A program made the translations under genes and the position numbers. From assembly GCF_020080835.1 (NCBI RefSeq), contig NC_058161.1, positions 4,092,001 through 4,156,000 on the forward strand: 64,000 nt of DNA, given 5' to 3'. Under the pieces are notes generated by a model. The model ran no database searches, was not told the DNA's origin, and saw only the letters and a program-made list of their open reading frames with translations. Source of the stretch: Cotesia glomerata. Its lineage: Eukaryota; Arthropoda; Insecta; Hymenoptera; Braconidae. Each line of letters starts with the position of its first letter. Positions within the stretch are counted from its first letter, which is position 1. Of this stretch, positions 24,561-41,500 are shown one piece after another.

Positions 24561-27482
24561 TTGGTTAATTTTGAAGTTTATAAGCTCCCTATTGGTTACC
24601 CAGCAACTTGAAAGTAGTAATATATTGATGCGCATCCGCAGTAAATTTCTAGTACCTGTAAAAAATTAATAACTTATTAATTATATAATTCTTCAAATCA
24701 ATTGTACTAATATCCAGTGTTTAATTTTAAGAATTGCAATTAAATACCTTTTAATTATTGTTTATATATTTCATATAAGCCCGTCAGAATTTAATTGACA
24801 TTTTTGGGTAAATCCAACTTCTAAACTCTGGTTTCTTAGCATCCATTATAGTCCATAGGGAAAATATTATCTAATATTATATTTAAGTAGATTCTGAGCA
24901 ATTGTTTTTATATCTGTATTCTTAGTAAACTGTTGTTTTGCATGCATTTATGTTGTACTCAGTTTAAGTGTTTTTTTCCATTGCTGTTATGTTGGCTTGC
25001 AAGTAAATATTACCTATTTTATGTTCTCTGAAAATTTTAACGATCTTGGTGTGGATTGATGGAGTAAAAGAAGACTGTAAATTTTTTTGATTAATTTTTT
25101 TAAAAACTAAAGCAATTTAATATTATAGATTACTGAAGATCAATTCAATAAAAAATTGTGGATTAATATAAGAAGAATATAATTTTATACAAAGTCAGAA
25201 AAAATTTGTTTTAGATTTTTAAATTAAGAAATCTAATAATTATTTCAATAAATAAATTATTGCAAGAAAAATTTACAAATTATAATTCTGAAATCAAAAG
25301 ACATTTTATAATTTTATAATAAATAAATTATAACAATAAAAAAAGAAGAAATAAAATTCTACATGTAAAAATTGTAAAAAATTATAAATGGAATTATTTG
25401 AAAATATTTTTTTGTAAACAATTTATTTGTTAAATAAAATCTAAATAAATTTAGACGCTCTAAAAAATTGTAAATGCAATTTAATTTATTTTTGAAGAAA
25501 AATTAAAAAATTGTCAAGTGTTATATTTTTAAAAGTATCAAAACATATTAATTATTACAAAATATACTTTTAAAAAATGTATAAAATGTGAAAATCAAAT
25601 ATTATGTACCAGAGTTTGTTAAAAAATGTTAAATTACATAGATAGAATTTATATTAATTGAGAAAACGTTGAGGCGTGATAATGAGACCTCCTTTGGGAG
25701 TTTATAACTATGACTGTTACTCTGTTTCTATTATTATTATTACTATTACTATGTACTTACTATTATCACAAATTTGCTTACATTGCTATGTGCATATGAT
25801 ATCCCGCTAGACCATCGATATTTGGATTGCTAATGAGCAAACGTGCATGCTCAATATTATCATAAACCCAAGTATAGAAGCTTCGCTATAAATGTTCTAT
25901 GATTTACAGTCTTGATATTTACCGGATAAAAAATTACCTCGAACCTCAACTTGGAGATTCATTTGAATTTAAATTCTATTTTTATTGGCAATTGATTTCA
26001 ATTTTAACAATATTCTAGTACAAGGCAGTTTCGGACTGAGGCCCAATGTCTTGATTGTTGATATCATGTGAAATGTCGTCAGACGGCAATTTGTCAATTA
26101 TACAGATTTCCGGCTCATTGAGCACGATTATAATCATATACGATCTACGAACTAGATATTATATTATCTTAAGACTTCTTGAGACACGACATTTGTGAAA
26201 TTTAAACTGTCAAATCAAGAAGAAGAATACGCAACTCTTTACATATATCTATGTGTTTATGTGTATGTAATTTTTAGCGGTTTATTATTATTATTATTTA
26301 ATTTTTTTAAATATTAATATTTACTTAATTTAAATAAATATTTCATGGTCTCATCGTTTAATTATAATTACAAATTAACATATTATTAATCATCATTCAA
26401 GAATTTTGATTTAATTTTTTTTATTTATTAAATTATTTTGTCACAATAAAAAAATGTCAAAAAATTATTCTATGCTTAGTTTATTTTAAATTCTTTAACT
26501 AATTAGATTTTAAAAATATCTGTAAAATTATTAAAAATGCATTTGATTAACCAGAGAAGTAATAAATCAGAAACAAGGCAGCGTTTTACGCAGAAGATAT
26601 GCGCAATAAAATATGTTTAGCTTATCGCTTTTTACTATTTCGTTTAAATAATTTATTTTAGCAATAAAAATTAAGTATTGTTTATTTTTTATATATTTTA
26701 TACATATGACTGAAGATAATGTAACACTGATAATGTATAACTTAATTCATGAATTAAAAACAAAATTCAATAATAAATTTAAAACGATTTACAACAAATT
26801 TTGGAAAAAAAATTATCTTGTGAAGAAAAAGTTTCTCAAATATTTACCAAAGAATTGCACAGATTATAAGATTTGAAATATAAATGTCGAAATTTTAAGT
26901 AACTGCTTAGAAACAACAGTTTTCAAGTTAATCAGAATGTTGCAACCGGATAAAATTTTAGTTGAAGAAAACAATGGTTAGAACTAATTTGTGACATATT
27001 TACTGACAACCTACCCGAAAACATTACACGAAAGACTGATCAATATCGTAATTATTGAATTTACATCATGATTAAGCTATGATGTAGACAATAATTCTAA
27101 AACGGCTGCAACAGTAAAACTGTTTCATTAAACGAACTCTAAAAGGAGTAATATTGGGGTTACTACCACTTCTAAGTAGTGAAAATTGAAGCTTATTAAA
27201 AGAGCTTTACAATGCATTTTACCGAATTTCAATATCTTGTCTAGTTCAGTAATTATACCAAGTTGAAGTAGTAAAAACATCAATTTTTACGATTTTCAAA
27301 ATTTCAAAATCCTGTCATTTCCAAATTACTTGCCCGATTAAGCTCATCTTCGAACTTAACTTTGGTCTTGATCGATAGATAAAGCATGCTGAGTTTGAGA
27401 AAAATCGGTCATAAATTGAAAACGTTATCATGCTGACAAGCCGCGTTATATCGTATAAATATATATATATATATATATATTA
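24561..27482. other. Mostly unique AT-rich spacer
   Basis: A less AT-rich, non-repetitive stretch spans 25,680-26,230. Around 27,300-27,480 a repeat-like sequence runs into a TA tract; a comparable arrangement is seen at 44,740-44,870. No gene was found. Confidence 0.35.
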
Positions 27483-30713
<3,231 letters not shown>

Positions 30714-31735
30714 CTAACAACCTTTCAGTCACTATGTGACTTCCGTGACTTGTGAACTATAAATAAATAAAAATAATGACTTTTGTTAAATTGCACTGTA
30801 GTTTCTTAAATATTAACGTTTTAGAAGATATAAGCTCATCCCGGTGTTACACTCATCGAGAGCTTTCATTTGAGTACCCACATGCATTTTTGATATATTT
30901 TTCATATATACATATATATAATATATATAAATATATGAAAAATTGATGTAGGTACTCAAATGACAGGTCTGGATGAGTGTAACATCGGGATGAGCTTATA
31001 TCTTTAAAAATGTCAATAGTTCACAAAATATAAGGTCATTTCTTGATTATTGACATTTTTAAAGATATAAGCTCATCCCGATGTTACACTCATCGAGACC
31101 TTTCATTTGAGTACCCACATGGCAATTTTTATATATTTGACATATATGGTATTTGTGAAATATATAAATATATAAAATATATGAAAAATTGATGTGGGTA
31201 CTCAAATGAAAGGTCTCGATGAGTGTAACATCGGGATGAGCTTATATCTTTAAAAATGTCAATAGTTCACAAAATATAAGGTCATTTCTTAATTATTGAC
31301 ATTTTTAAAGATATAAGCTCATTCCGATGTTACTCCCACCAAGAGCTTTCATTTAAGTACCCACATCAATTTTTTATATATTTTTCATATATACATATAT
31401 ATAATATGTAAATATATGAAAAATTGATGTGGGTATTCAAATGAAAGGTCTCGATGAGTGTAACATCGGGATGAGCTTATATCTTTAAAAATATCAGTAA
31501 TTTACAAGATACAAGGTCATTTCTCAATTATGTATCTAGAGATAGAGCATTTTCGAATGCAGCCTAAATACTTATCATAATAAATTGACTATCGGTAAGA
31601 ATGATATGAAACCTTGAAAAGGCACAAATTCAAGTCAAAACCTTCGCAATAATACTAATTTTCACTTAAAAAAACCGATTTTATCATATGACTATCCTGG
31701 ATACAAAATTTTTCTTATTCTCTTAATAATATAAA
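30714..31735 (-). mobile_element. Helitron copy 2, three palindromic modules
   Basis: Minus-strand orientation: 5' end near 31735 (TTTATATTATTAAGAG), 3' end near 30714. The terminal hairpin is partly degraded (CAGTCACTATGTGACTT on the plus strand). Three modules of the shared inverted repeat lie between. Confidence 0.78.
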
Positions 31736-32720
31736 TTATAAATAAAAATAAAAAAAAACTAACAAAATAAAATAAATTTGTTACATAATATTAAAAAATG
31801 ACTTAAATTATTATCAATAGACCAGTAAATGAAATTTATTTGTTTATATCAATAAAAATGAACGTTTTACAGTTTGTTATTATTTATTAATAATTAATTA
31901 TCAGTTACTTATTAAATTATTAAATTTTAATTAATATTTAATGTTATAAATTGAGATAGATTAATAATACTTTGAAATTAAGATTAAATTATTTATCATT
32001 AATCATTATGTAATGTCAATCGGTTCATTTATTTATTTGTTTTTTCTTCTTAATTATTGACTGCTTGAAAAATAATACAATTACAATAATAATTCATTTA
32101 TTTATTTATGTATATATATATATATTTATATATTCTCTCACGAATAAAAACTCGTGTACCGTTCTAGCGCTAGTAAATTGATTTTTATTTAATAATAATT
32201 TAGCAAAGTTTAAGTCTTCAGAGCTTGATATTAATATATAATAAGAGCTGACTAACCGAAAAAAAAAAATACTTGCTGTATTTAATAAACTTTACTTTAT
32301 TTGGCAAGTACGGCGAAATAATTAAGTTTATTACTCTCACACTGCACATTTATATTGCATATCTACAGATTTATTATTTTTTTTTTATTTATTCACGGGC
32401 TTCTAAGGAAAAAAGAGCAATTATATTTTATGTACATACATAGCTGTAATATGTGCGTAATATTAATTATAATGTTGTAATTAATATCATTACTTGTATT
32501 GATGTACTTATTACTTAATTACTTCAGCCACTCGGGCAAAAAAATATTATAAATTTTGATAAAAATTTTTAAACTGGTATTTCTTCTTAAATAAATTTTA
32601 TTAACCAATAAATGAAGATGTGAAAATAAAGTTAGCTGACGTTTCAAAATTTTTTATTAAAAAAATTTCAATTAAAAAATTAAAAAAAAAAATTTCACAT
32701 GTAAAAAACTTGAAAAACTA

Positions 32721-33193
32721 CACGGAAACAACAAGATGACACTGGATATCATCCCAGATTATACTGAGTGAAAAAAAATTTCAGATAGTAGCTAGTATAA
32801 TCCAAATTACACTGAGTATAATCCAGATTACAATGAGTATAATACAGATTACAATGAGTATAATCCAGATATCACTCAGTATAATCTGGAATGAAAATAA
32901 AGTTACCCGAAATTTAAAAATTTTTATGATTTTTTTTATTAAAGAATTATTACAAAAAAATAAAAAAAAATTTTTTCATTTGTTAAAAACTTCAAAAACT
33001 ATAAATGAAATTTTTAAAAAATATTTTTTAGTTATAAATCAATAAATTAAGCCAAATAAAAAAATCAAAAATGTCGGCTAACTTTATTATTATTAATCTG
33101 GATTATATTAGCTACTATCTGAAATTTTTTTCACCACAGATATCACTGAGTATAATTTGGAATGATATTCAGTGTCATCTCATTCTTTCCGTG
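32721..33193. mobile_element. MITE-B (473 bp, TA target site), itself interrupted
   Basis: Ends CACGGAAACAACAAGATGAC and the complement of CACGGAAAGAATGAGATGAC, flanked by TA (32719-32720, 33194-33195). Inside are tandem TATAATCCAGATTACAATGAG-type ~20-bp repeats. A MITE-A copy sits at 32891-33094. Confidence 0.78.
32891..33094. mobile_element. MITE-A copy 3 (inner), 8-bp TSD AATCTGGA
   Basis: Left ATGAAAATAAAGTTACCC, right GGCTAACTTTATTATTATT; perfect 8-bp repeats AATCTGGA at 32883-32890 and 33095-33102. The target repeat is MITE-B sequence, proving insertion into MITE-B. Confidence 0.82.
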
Positions 33194-33270
33194 TATAAGT
33201 GCAATTTTTTAGAATTTAATTAAAAAAAAAAAATAAAAAATTTTTAGGCGTCTGCTAACTTCAGTGTCAT

Positions 33271-34948
33271 AATGAAGATAAATAAAAATTTAGAATTTTT
33301 TTATGACATGAGTACTTAATTTTTTTTATCATTTAATTATTTTTTTTTTAACAAGAATTACCAAAAATGGACAGGTGCCTCAGTGATCATAAATTTATAT
33401 CTTCACGAATTTTTATTAATTAAAAATTATCCAATTGTGAAGATATAATTTTAAAATCTCGACGATTAATAATAACATTTTTATTCAATAAATATTACAT
33501 ATAATATTGATAATGATAATATATATATTAATTAATAATTAGTATTGTTCTAAATGGACAGGAATAGTTTTGTTTTTCACAATATGGACAAATTTTTATT
33601 TTATTTTTTTTTTTTTTTTTTTTTTTTTTTTCACTTAAATCTTAAGTAAGGTAAATTTGTATGTCTTACTCGTATTATTTCACACCTCAGACTTGCAAAA
33701 AATATTACTTTATTTTGCTTTGCAAGATTTTTTTTTTTTTATAATTGTAATAATAACTATAAATTAATATTACTTAAAAGACTAGGTATCCATGAGCCAA
33801 ATTAAATATAATTAAAAATAATATAACACAAAACGTAAATAAACTCCGCGATAATTTAGAGCGGTGATTGACCAGTCACAGTTTTAAATACAATAATAAT
33901 ATTTATAATAAAAATTAACTAATTAAAAATAATAATTTTACAAATGATAATTAAGCAAGCTCATTTATCCCTAACGGCTAACTTAATTTACTAGTATTGC
34001 AATCCTACTGCACATTTTTAAAACATAAATTTTTTTTATATAATTATTTACTTCAATAATAATTATAATTATTAACAAATATTAAAAGCTGTTAGCAGTA
34101 TCGACATTTATGTTATTTATAAATAAAAACCGTACTCATGTAGTAACATAAAAAAATAATAGCGTGAACTTTTATGGTACAATATTAATATAAAATAATA
34201 ATTAAATTAATTAAACGAAAAATAACACTAAAAAAAATTACAACTGTTTACATATAAAATTTTTAATCTACTAACTTGTAGATAGTTAATTATTTTTACT
34301 GTTTTTTTTTTTTTTTTATCGGGTTAGTGTAATTAAAATTTTTATTAATTATAGAATACTTTGATAAATTTACGACACTTTTCCAGGTAAAATTACCGGT
34401 GCGGTAATTTGGAAAGTAGCCGGTAAAATTCGTCGATTTTTTTCGACTGTCTTTATCGCGCTATTGTAATTTTATTTAAAATAATTTTATTAGTATACAA
34501 TTTAATTATTGTAATTGATTTAGGCGCGGAACATTTGATTGTTAAAAACATGAAAGATAAAAAAACTAAAGAATTAACATGAAATATATAAACATATTTA
34601 TATGTATAAATAAACGTAGATGGTCTGAGATTATAAAACAAATGCTATGGAATGCTTTTAAATTATTTAGATTTTGTTAAATAGTTTTTTTTTGTCTACC
34701 TCTAGTGTGAATAAATATGACGTCTTTTATTTAGTTTTTTTTTTTGTTTATCGTACTTGGATATAATTGCTTCGAATGAGATAAATAAATCGACTAATTA
34801 ATAAATGTATTCAATGCTCCAAGTAATGTTGCTGCACTGTAAAATTCAATGACTGTAATAATAAATTAGCTGGCTATTTTATTATACTAGAGACTGAAAA
34901 CACCGCCGCTACATATATTGTAGGCATGTAGCAACTAATTTTAAGATA
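33271..34948. other. AT-rich interval past the Khc-73 stop; may include its 3' UTR
   Basis: Contains a T-run of over 30 near 33,605 and others near 33,730 and 34,305. A small GC-richer patch with GGTAAAATTACCGGTGCGG lies at about 34,386. No gene supported. Confidence 0.35.
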
Positions 34949-34964
34949 TTATTTATTTATTTTA
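34949..34964 (-). terminator. Possible polyadenylation signals of Khc-73
   Basis: Two overlapping AATAAA hexamers on the minus strand, about 75 nt past the stop codon, are the first candidates. In AT-rich DNA such hexamers are common, so the true 3' end may lie further left. Confidence 0.3.
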
Positions 34965-35033
34965 ATCGTATTGGATTTAATTTAATTGGAGTGGATTTGA
35001 GGTTTTTATGATGGACTATTTATACCAGTAGCT

Positions 35034-35122
35034 TCATTTTCCACGCGACGGATATCTGGTGCCGGTTGTTGAGAGGCCTTCACCGCGACTTCGGCTTCGA
35101 TGCAATGAGTGTAAACCTTCAC
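35034..35122 (-). CDS. Khc-73: Khc-73 last coding exon and stop
   Basis: Phase 1 in; encodes EGLHSLHRSRSRGEGLSTTG and then TRYPSRGK followed by TGA (35034-35036). A basic SR-type tail after CAP-Gly is usual in Khc-73. The frame is the only one of the three that continues the split glycine, and the local GC rise supports it. Confidence 0.85.
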
Positions 35123-35479
35123 CTAAAAATTATTTAATTTAGTTATTTGATTTTATATTAAATCATTATAAGATTGATCAGTATTTAGAAAAATTTTGAA
35201 TTGAAATTTTTATTTAATATTTTTTAATGTATCTTTTCATTTAAAAATTTTAATAAAATTAATAATAACTAGCAATTATGCAGTCACAATGTGACTGCCG
35301 TGACTTGTGAACTAAAAATAAATAAAAATTTTGCCTAATTACATAATGACTTTTGTTAAATTGCACTATAGTTTCTTAAATATTAAGGTTTTTGAAGATA
35401 TAAGCTCATCTTGGTGTTACGCTCATTGAGAGCTTTCATTTGAGTACCCACATGCATTTTTGATATATTTTTTATATAT

Positions 35480-35558
<79 letters not shown>

Positions 35559-38500
35559 TATGAAAATATAAATATATATAAATATATGAAAAATTGATGT
35601 GGGTACTCAAATGAAAAGTCTCGATGAGTGTAATGTCAGGGTGAGCTCATATCTTTAAAAATGCTAATAGTTCACAAGATATTTGTTAAATTACACTGTA
35701 CTTTCTTAACTATTGACGTTTTTAAAAATATAAGCTCATTCCGATATTACGCTCATCAAGAGCTTTCATTTGAGTACCCACATGCATTTTGATATATTTT
35801 TCATATATACATATATATAATATATATAAATATATGAAAAATTGATGTGGGTACTCAAATGAAAAGTCTCGATGAGTGTAATGTCAGGGTGAGCTTATAT
35901 CTTTAAAAATGCTAATAGTTCACAAGATATTTGTTAAATTACACTGTACTTTCTTAACTATTGACGTTTTTAAAGATATAAGCTCATTCCGATATTACGC
36001 TCATCAAGAGTTTTCATTTGAGTACCCACATGCATTTTGATATATTTTTCATATATACATATATATAATATATATAAATATATGAAAAATTGATGTGGGT
36101 ACTCAAATGAAAGGTCTCGATGAGTGTAACATCGGTATGAGCTTATATCTTTAAAAATGTCAATAGTTCACAAAATATAAGGTCATTTCTTAATTATTGA
36201 CATTTTTAAAGATATCAGCTCATTCCGATGTTACTCCCACCAAGAGCTTTCATTTAAGTACCCACATCAATTTTTTATATATTTTTCATATATACATATA
36301 TATAATATGTAAATATATGAAAAATTGATGTGGGTATTCAAATGAAAGGTCTCGATGAGTGTAACATCGGGATGAGCTTATATCTTAAAAAATGTCAATA
36401 GTTCACAAGATACAAGGTCATTTCTTAATTATGTATCTAGAGATAGAGTATTTTCCAAATGCAGCCTAAATACTTATCATAGTAAATTAACTATCGGTGA
36501 GAATGATATGAAACCTTGAAAAGACACAAATTCAAGTCAAGACCTTTGCAATGACCCTAAATTTCTCTAAAAAAAAATCGATTTTATCATAGGACTATCC
36601 TAGAGACAAAATTTTTTTCTTATTTTCTTAATAATATAGATTATTGTTATTATTGTTATTATATGTACCTCGACTAACACTTCTGCGCATTGTAGATGAT
36701 GGAGGTGGTGCTGACTCTTGTTTGGTAAAACTTCTCAATGCTCTGCCTCTTCTGTCTTGAATAAGTTTGTCAACTTTTACAAATATTCCACACTTAGGTC
36801 TACATGTGAAATAACGTTGTCCATTAACAGCACCGTCATTTTTACCTAAAAAAAAAAATTAAAATTATAATTAAAATTATTAAAAAATATTTCACCTAAT
36901 TATACAAAAAAAATATAATAAAATAATTAGCTGGCTAAAACAATAGTTTAATTAAATAAAAAAAAATCCCGAGTTTGATATAAATCACTTCAATAAATAA
37001 GCATGTTTTTTTCGTTGTGGTTTTAGTATAGAGGTTTGATTTTTTTAAATCACTTTATTGATTGGATAAAAAAAAATTGGCAGCATTTTTTGTAGACCGA
37101 GACTTTAGAAATTTACTGTAATTTTTCAAGCTTTTAATGAACTATTAATTTGATAAATAAACCCACTGTGCTAAATTAATCCAAATTGCAACTCAGCAAT
37201 TTTATTAAAAATTATTTTTTTATTAATTTTATTAAAAAATATTTTGAATCTTAAAAAAAAAAAAAAATTAAAAAGCTTGAAATCGAAACATTTACACTGT
37301 AATATGATATTTTATTTGCCTCATGTGCAGCGCATAAACATCTTAAAAAAAAAAATCCAGCAAATCGTTTCTACAATATTTATATTCATATTTAAAGGTG
37401 AAAACTTTAGAAGTCACGTTCGGGAAAATAAAAACAGAAAAATATTTATAAATAATTCATAATAAATATTGAAGAAACATACCAGTGGGAGCATCAAGCT
37501 CAACACCAATCCAAGTCCCGGATGCGAATTCCGTGGGTCCAATATACGCAATAACACCGCAGTAGCTGTAGGGTCGGACCATAACGGACTCGCCAACTAC
37601 CACCCAGTCGGGCAATGGAGGTTCTATTCTCGTTAAATCGTGCCGTGAACCGAATCCAGAATTTTTATCGCTCATATCATCGTCAATACGCTCCGCTGAT
37701 GAACTATTGTCGCCGTTCTCGTAGCCCATATCTGGCTGGTGAAGTATATGCTCCAATTGCGCGGCAACTTTGCTTTCCGAGAAGTGTGGACGGACCATAG
37801 GAAACGAAGCTCGATGTTGATTAGTATTATTATTATTATTATTGGCATTACTATTATTATGATTATTGTTATTATTAATATTAATATTTGAATTAGAATT
37901 AGAAGTTAAAGTTTGAGTTCTCGAGTTGTTTGCTGAGCCGGAGGATTGTTTGCGTCTCCTGACAACTTTACCTGGAGGAAGTTTGGTGTTAACTATTGAG
38001 TTGTCCTCAAGAGGACTGTCGTCGCTGGATGCTTGGCTAATTTCCATCTCGTTTCTTTTATCAGCTATCGAGTTGCTGTCATTCTTGCTAAATAGGCTAG
38101 AACTTGATGAGAACCGCTTGTTTATCTCAGGTTGAACGTCGCTCTGGTCAACGTCCTCGGTTATTCGTTGTGATACTGATAAATTCTCAATGTCGGTATT
38201 GATTTCCCCCAGGTACTCCTCTGGAGTCTCTTCTACTAGTGAGCTGTCCATTTTTTCGGGCTTCTTGTACTCCATTATATTACGGTACTCCAAGTCTGGT
38301 GTCTCGTCAACGCTGATAGACTTTATCGACATAGAGTCATCGGATGTCAAGTTTGTTGTTGATACCGCTTGAGATCCATAACCGCTGCTACTCATACTTG
38401 GTGTGTTTATCTTCGTTGACTGGAGCTCTGCTAGAGAGTCAAGTGTACGTGATGTTGTTAGTGGCTTCACGAACTTTGTCGGGGCCTGTAATTAATTTTG

Positions 38501-41500
38501 TTAATTAATTTGGGTAGTTAATATTTATGGCTTCATTTTATATGGGTGGTTGATGGTTGAGTCGGTTGTTAATTAAGTATTATGTTAATTATGTAAATTG
38601 TAATTTATAATTAAAGCATTGACAAAAATTTGTTTGTTAAAAAAAAATTTGTATTGAATAATTTAATAAAAATTGGAAAATTTATACAAATTAAAAAAAG
38701 TTTTTTATTTGAAAAAAATATAGCGCAATCTATTGAAATTTTGTTTAAATAACATGATTTTCAGCTATGAGATAGTTGATGCAACGAGCAAAATGTGTGT
38801 CCTTGCACACGAATATCGAAAATTTAATCCACTTGGTTGATATATAGATAAGTGTAATTATTTAACGTAATTAATATAATACTAGCAACCTTACAGTCAC
38901 TATGTGACTGTTGTGATTTGTGAACTATAAATAAATAAAATTTTGCTTTTTTAAATAATGACTTGTTAAATTGCACTGTACTTTCTTAAATATTGACGTT
39001 TTTGAAGATATAAGCTCATCCCGATGTTATACTCATCAAGAGCTTTCATTTGAGTACCCACATACATTTTTCATATATTTTATATATTTCATATATATGA
39101 TATTTATAAAATATATGAAAAGTGCATGTGGGTATTCAAATGAAAGGTCTCGATGAGTGTAACATCAGAATGGACTTATATTTACGAAAATGTTAAGAAT
39201 TAAGAAATGACTGTTGCATTTTGTTAACTAATGATGTTTTTTTTTTATGATATAAGCTTATCCCGATGTTACTCTCACCAAGAGCTTTCATTTGAGTACC
39301 CACATGCATTTTGATATATTTTTCATATATACATATATATAAATTTATAAAATATATGAAAAATTGATGTGGGTACTCAAATGAAACGTTTCGATGAGTG
39401 TAACATCGAGATGAGCTTATATCTTTAAAAATGTCAATAGTTCTCAAGATATTTGTTAAATTGCTCTGTACTTTTTTAACTATCGACGTTTTTAAAGATA
39501 TAAGCTCACCTCGACGTTACACTCATCAAGAGCTTTCATTTGAGTACCCACATCAATTTTTCATATATATGTATATACAATATATATAAATATATGAAAA
39601 ATTGATGTGGGTACTCAAATGAAAGGTCTCGATGAGTGTAACATCGGGATGAGCTTATATCTTTAAAAATGTCAATAGTTCTCAAGATATTTGTTAAATT
39701 GCTCTGTACTTTTTTAACTATCGACGTTTTTAAAGATATAAGCTCACCTCGACGTTACACTTATCAAGAGCTTTCATTTGAGTACCTACATCAATTTTTC
39801 ATATATATGTATATACAATATATATAAATATATGAAAAATTGATGTGGGTACTCAAATGAAAGGTCTCGATGAGTGTAACATCGGGATGAGCTTATATCT
39901 TTAAAAATGTCAATATTTCACAAGATACAAGGTCATTTCTTAATTATGTATCTAGAGATAGAGTATTTTTCAAACGCAGCCTAAATACTTATCATAGTAA
40001 ATTGACTATCGGTAAGAATGATATAAAACCTTGAAAAGGCACAAATTCAAGTCAAGACTTTTGCAATGACACTAAATTTCACTAAAAAAACTGATTTTAT
40101 CATATGACTATCCTGGATACTAAATTTATATTATTCTGTTAATAATATAGATTTCGCAAAATATCCAAATAAAAAATCAATATTCATATTATAATGAAGA
40201 AATGAAAATATTTATCACTTAAAAATATGCTACTCTTAACATTTGTAATAATTATCAGTATTACTTCCACATAATATAATTATTTTTTATACAATTATTT
40301 TTTTTTAAACTAGTTTGATGTGAAATATTTAAACAAGTTAGCTAATTATTATTTGTTTTTCTTTCTATAAAAAGTAATTGAAATTAATAAAATAAAAGAA
40401 AAGAAAATTTTAATACCTTGTACGCTTCATACTCAGAATAATCAGCATCACTCTTTTCTTCATCATCATCTTGAATCGGAGAAGACGGATGATTACCCGT
40501 GTGTGATATTTCTTCATGGAGCGTCGTCATACGCAGACCCAACTTACCGGTCATATTTGGTGAGGCTTAAATAAACAAATTTAAATTAATACCAAGCTCA
40601 AATCAATATTTCTTCTTCTCATCTAAACTAAAACAATTATCTATTAATCTATTACTAATCGTTTAACGTAATAATTCTTAATAAACGATAAATAAAATAA
40701 CTGCGCTGAAAAAAATAAAAAATTAAAATGAACATAATGAAGTAGAAAATAAAAGAAAAAAATATCTTTAAATAAAGTGAGTTGCTAAAGCTCTAGATTT
40801 TTTCGTGAAGAAGCTTGCTACATTAATTAAATCATATTTTAGATAATTAACGTAAAATAAATGAAATAATAAAGAGTAATTAAATGATATAAATTTAATT
40901 CAATAAATAAATAGAACGGAAATAAATAAATAAAGAAGAAAAATTCTACGACAACACCAAGCAAGTGTCACCTACACTTGGAAGAGGTGGATTGTTGCAC
41001 ACGTGTCAGTGAGATGTTTGGATTGAGATTCAGAAAAGTTGGTCTCGCTGAAAGGAGACAAACGTTTCAGTTATAAACATTAAAAGAAAGCTTTTTGTTA
41101 GTAAGTTGTTTGTATTTTATTATAATTATTTTTAAAATAAATGTCAGATTTTTTTTAAGTTCTTTTTTTTATTTTTTTTTTCTAAGCTAAGAAGATAAGT
41201 TTTCAATTTTGCTGACTATTGCGCGAGCATTTTGCTAGTAATGTATAAATGACACTGAAAGTAGCTGTCAGCTGTCAATTTTAAATGAAAATTAATTTAG
41301 CAGATATTTTATAATTTTTATAATTTTTATAACAAATAAATTATGACAAGAAAAATGAAAAAAAAAATTGACATGTAGAAATTTTAAAAAATTATAAATC
41401 CATTTTTTTAAAAATAATTTTTCAGAAAAAATTTATTTATTAAATAAAATTAAAAAATTATCAAGTGACTGTTAACTTTTTGAAAATTAATTTAGCAGAT

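Larger units (their letters stand above)
32619..33270. mobile_element. MITE-A copy 2 (outer), split by MITE-B
   Basis: Left end TGTGAAAATAAAGTTAGC, right end CTAACTTCAGTGTCAT, flanked by AATGAAGA at 32611-32618 and 33271-33278 (8 bp). Its body is interrupted at 32721 by MITE-B; rejoined flanks read through as in the intact copy at 196-399. Confidence 0.75.

Noticed and set aside
23740..24635. Minus-strand frames containing NFWQKSVKKK and related text
   Set aside because: Translations of the ~120-bp tandem repeat; the frame tracks the repeat period.
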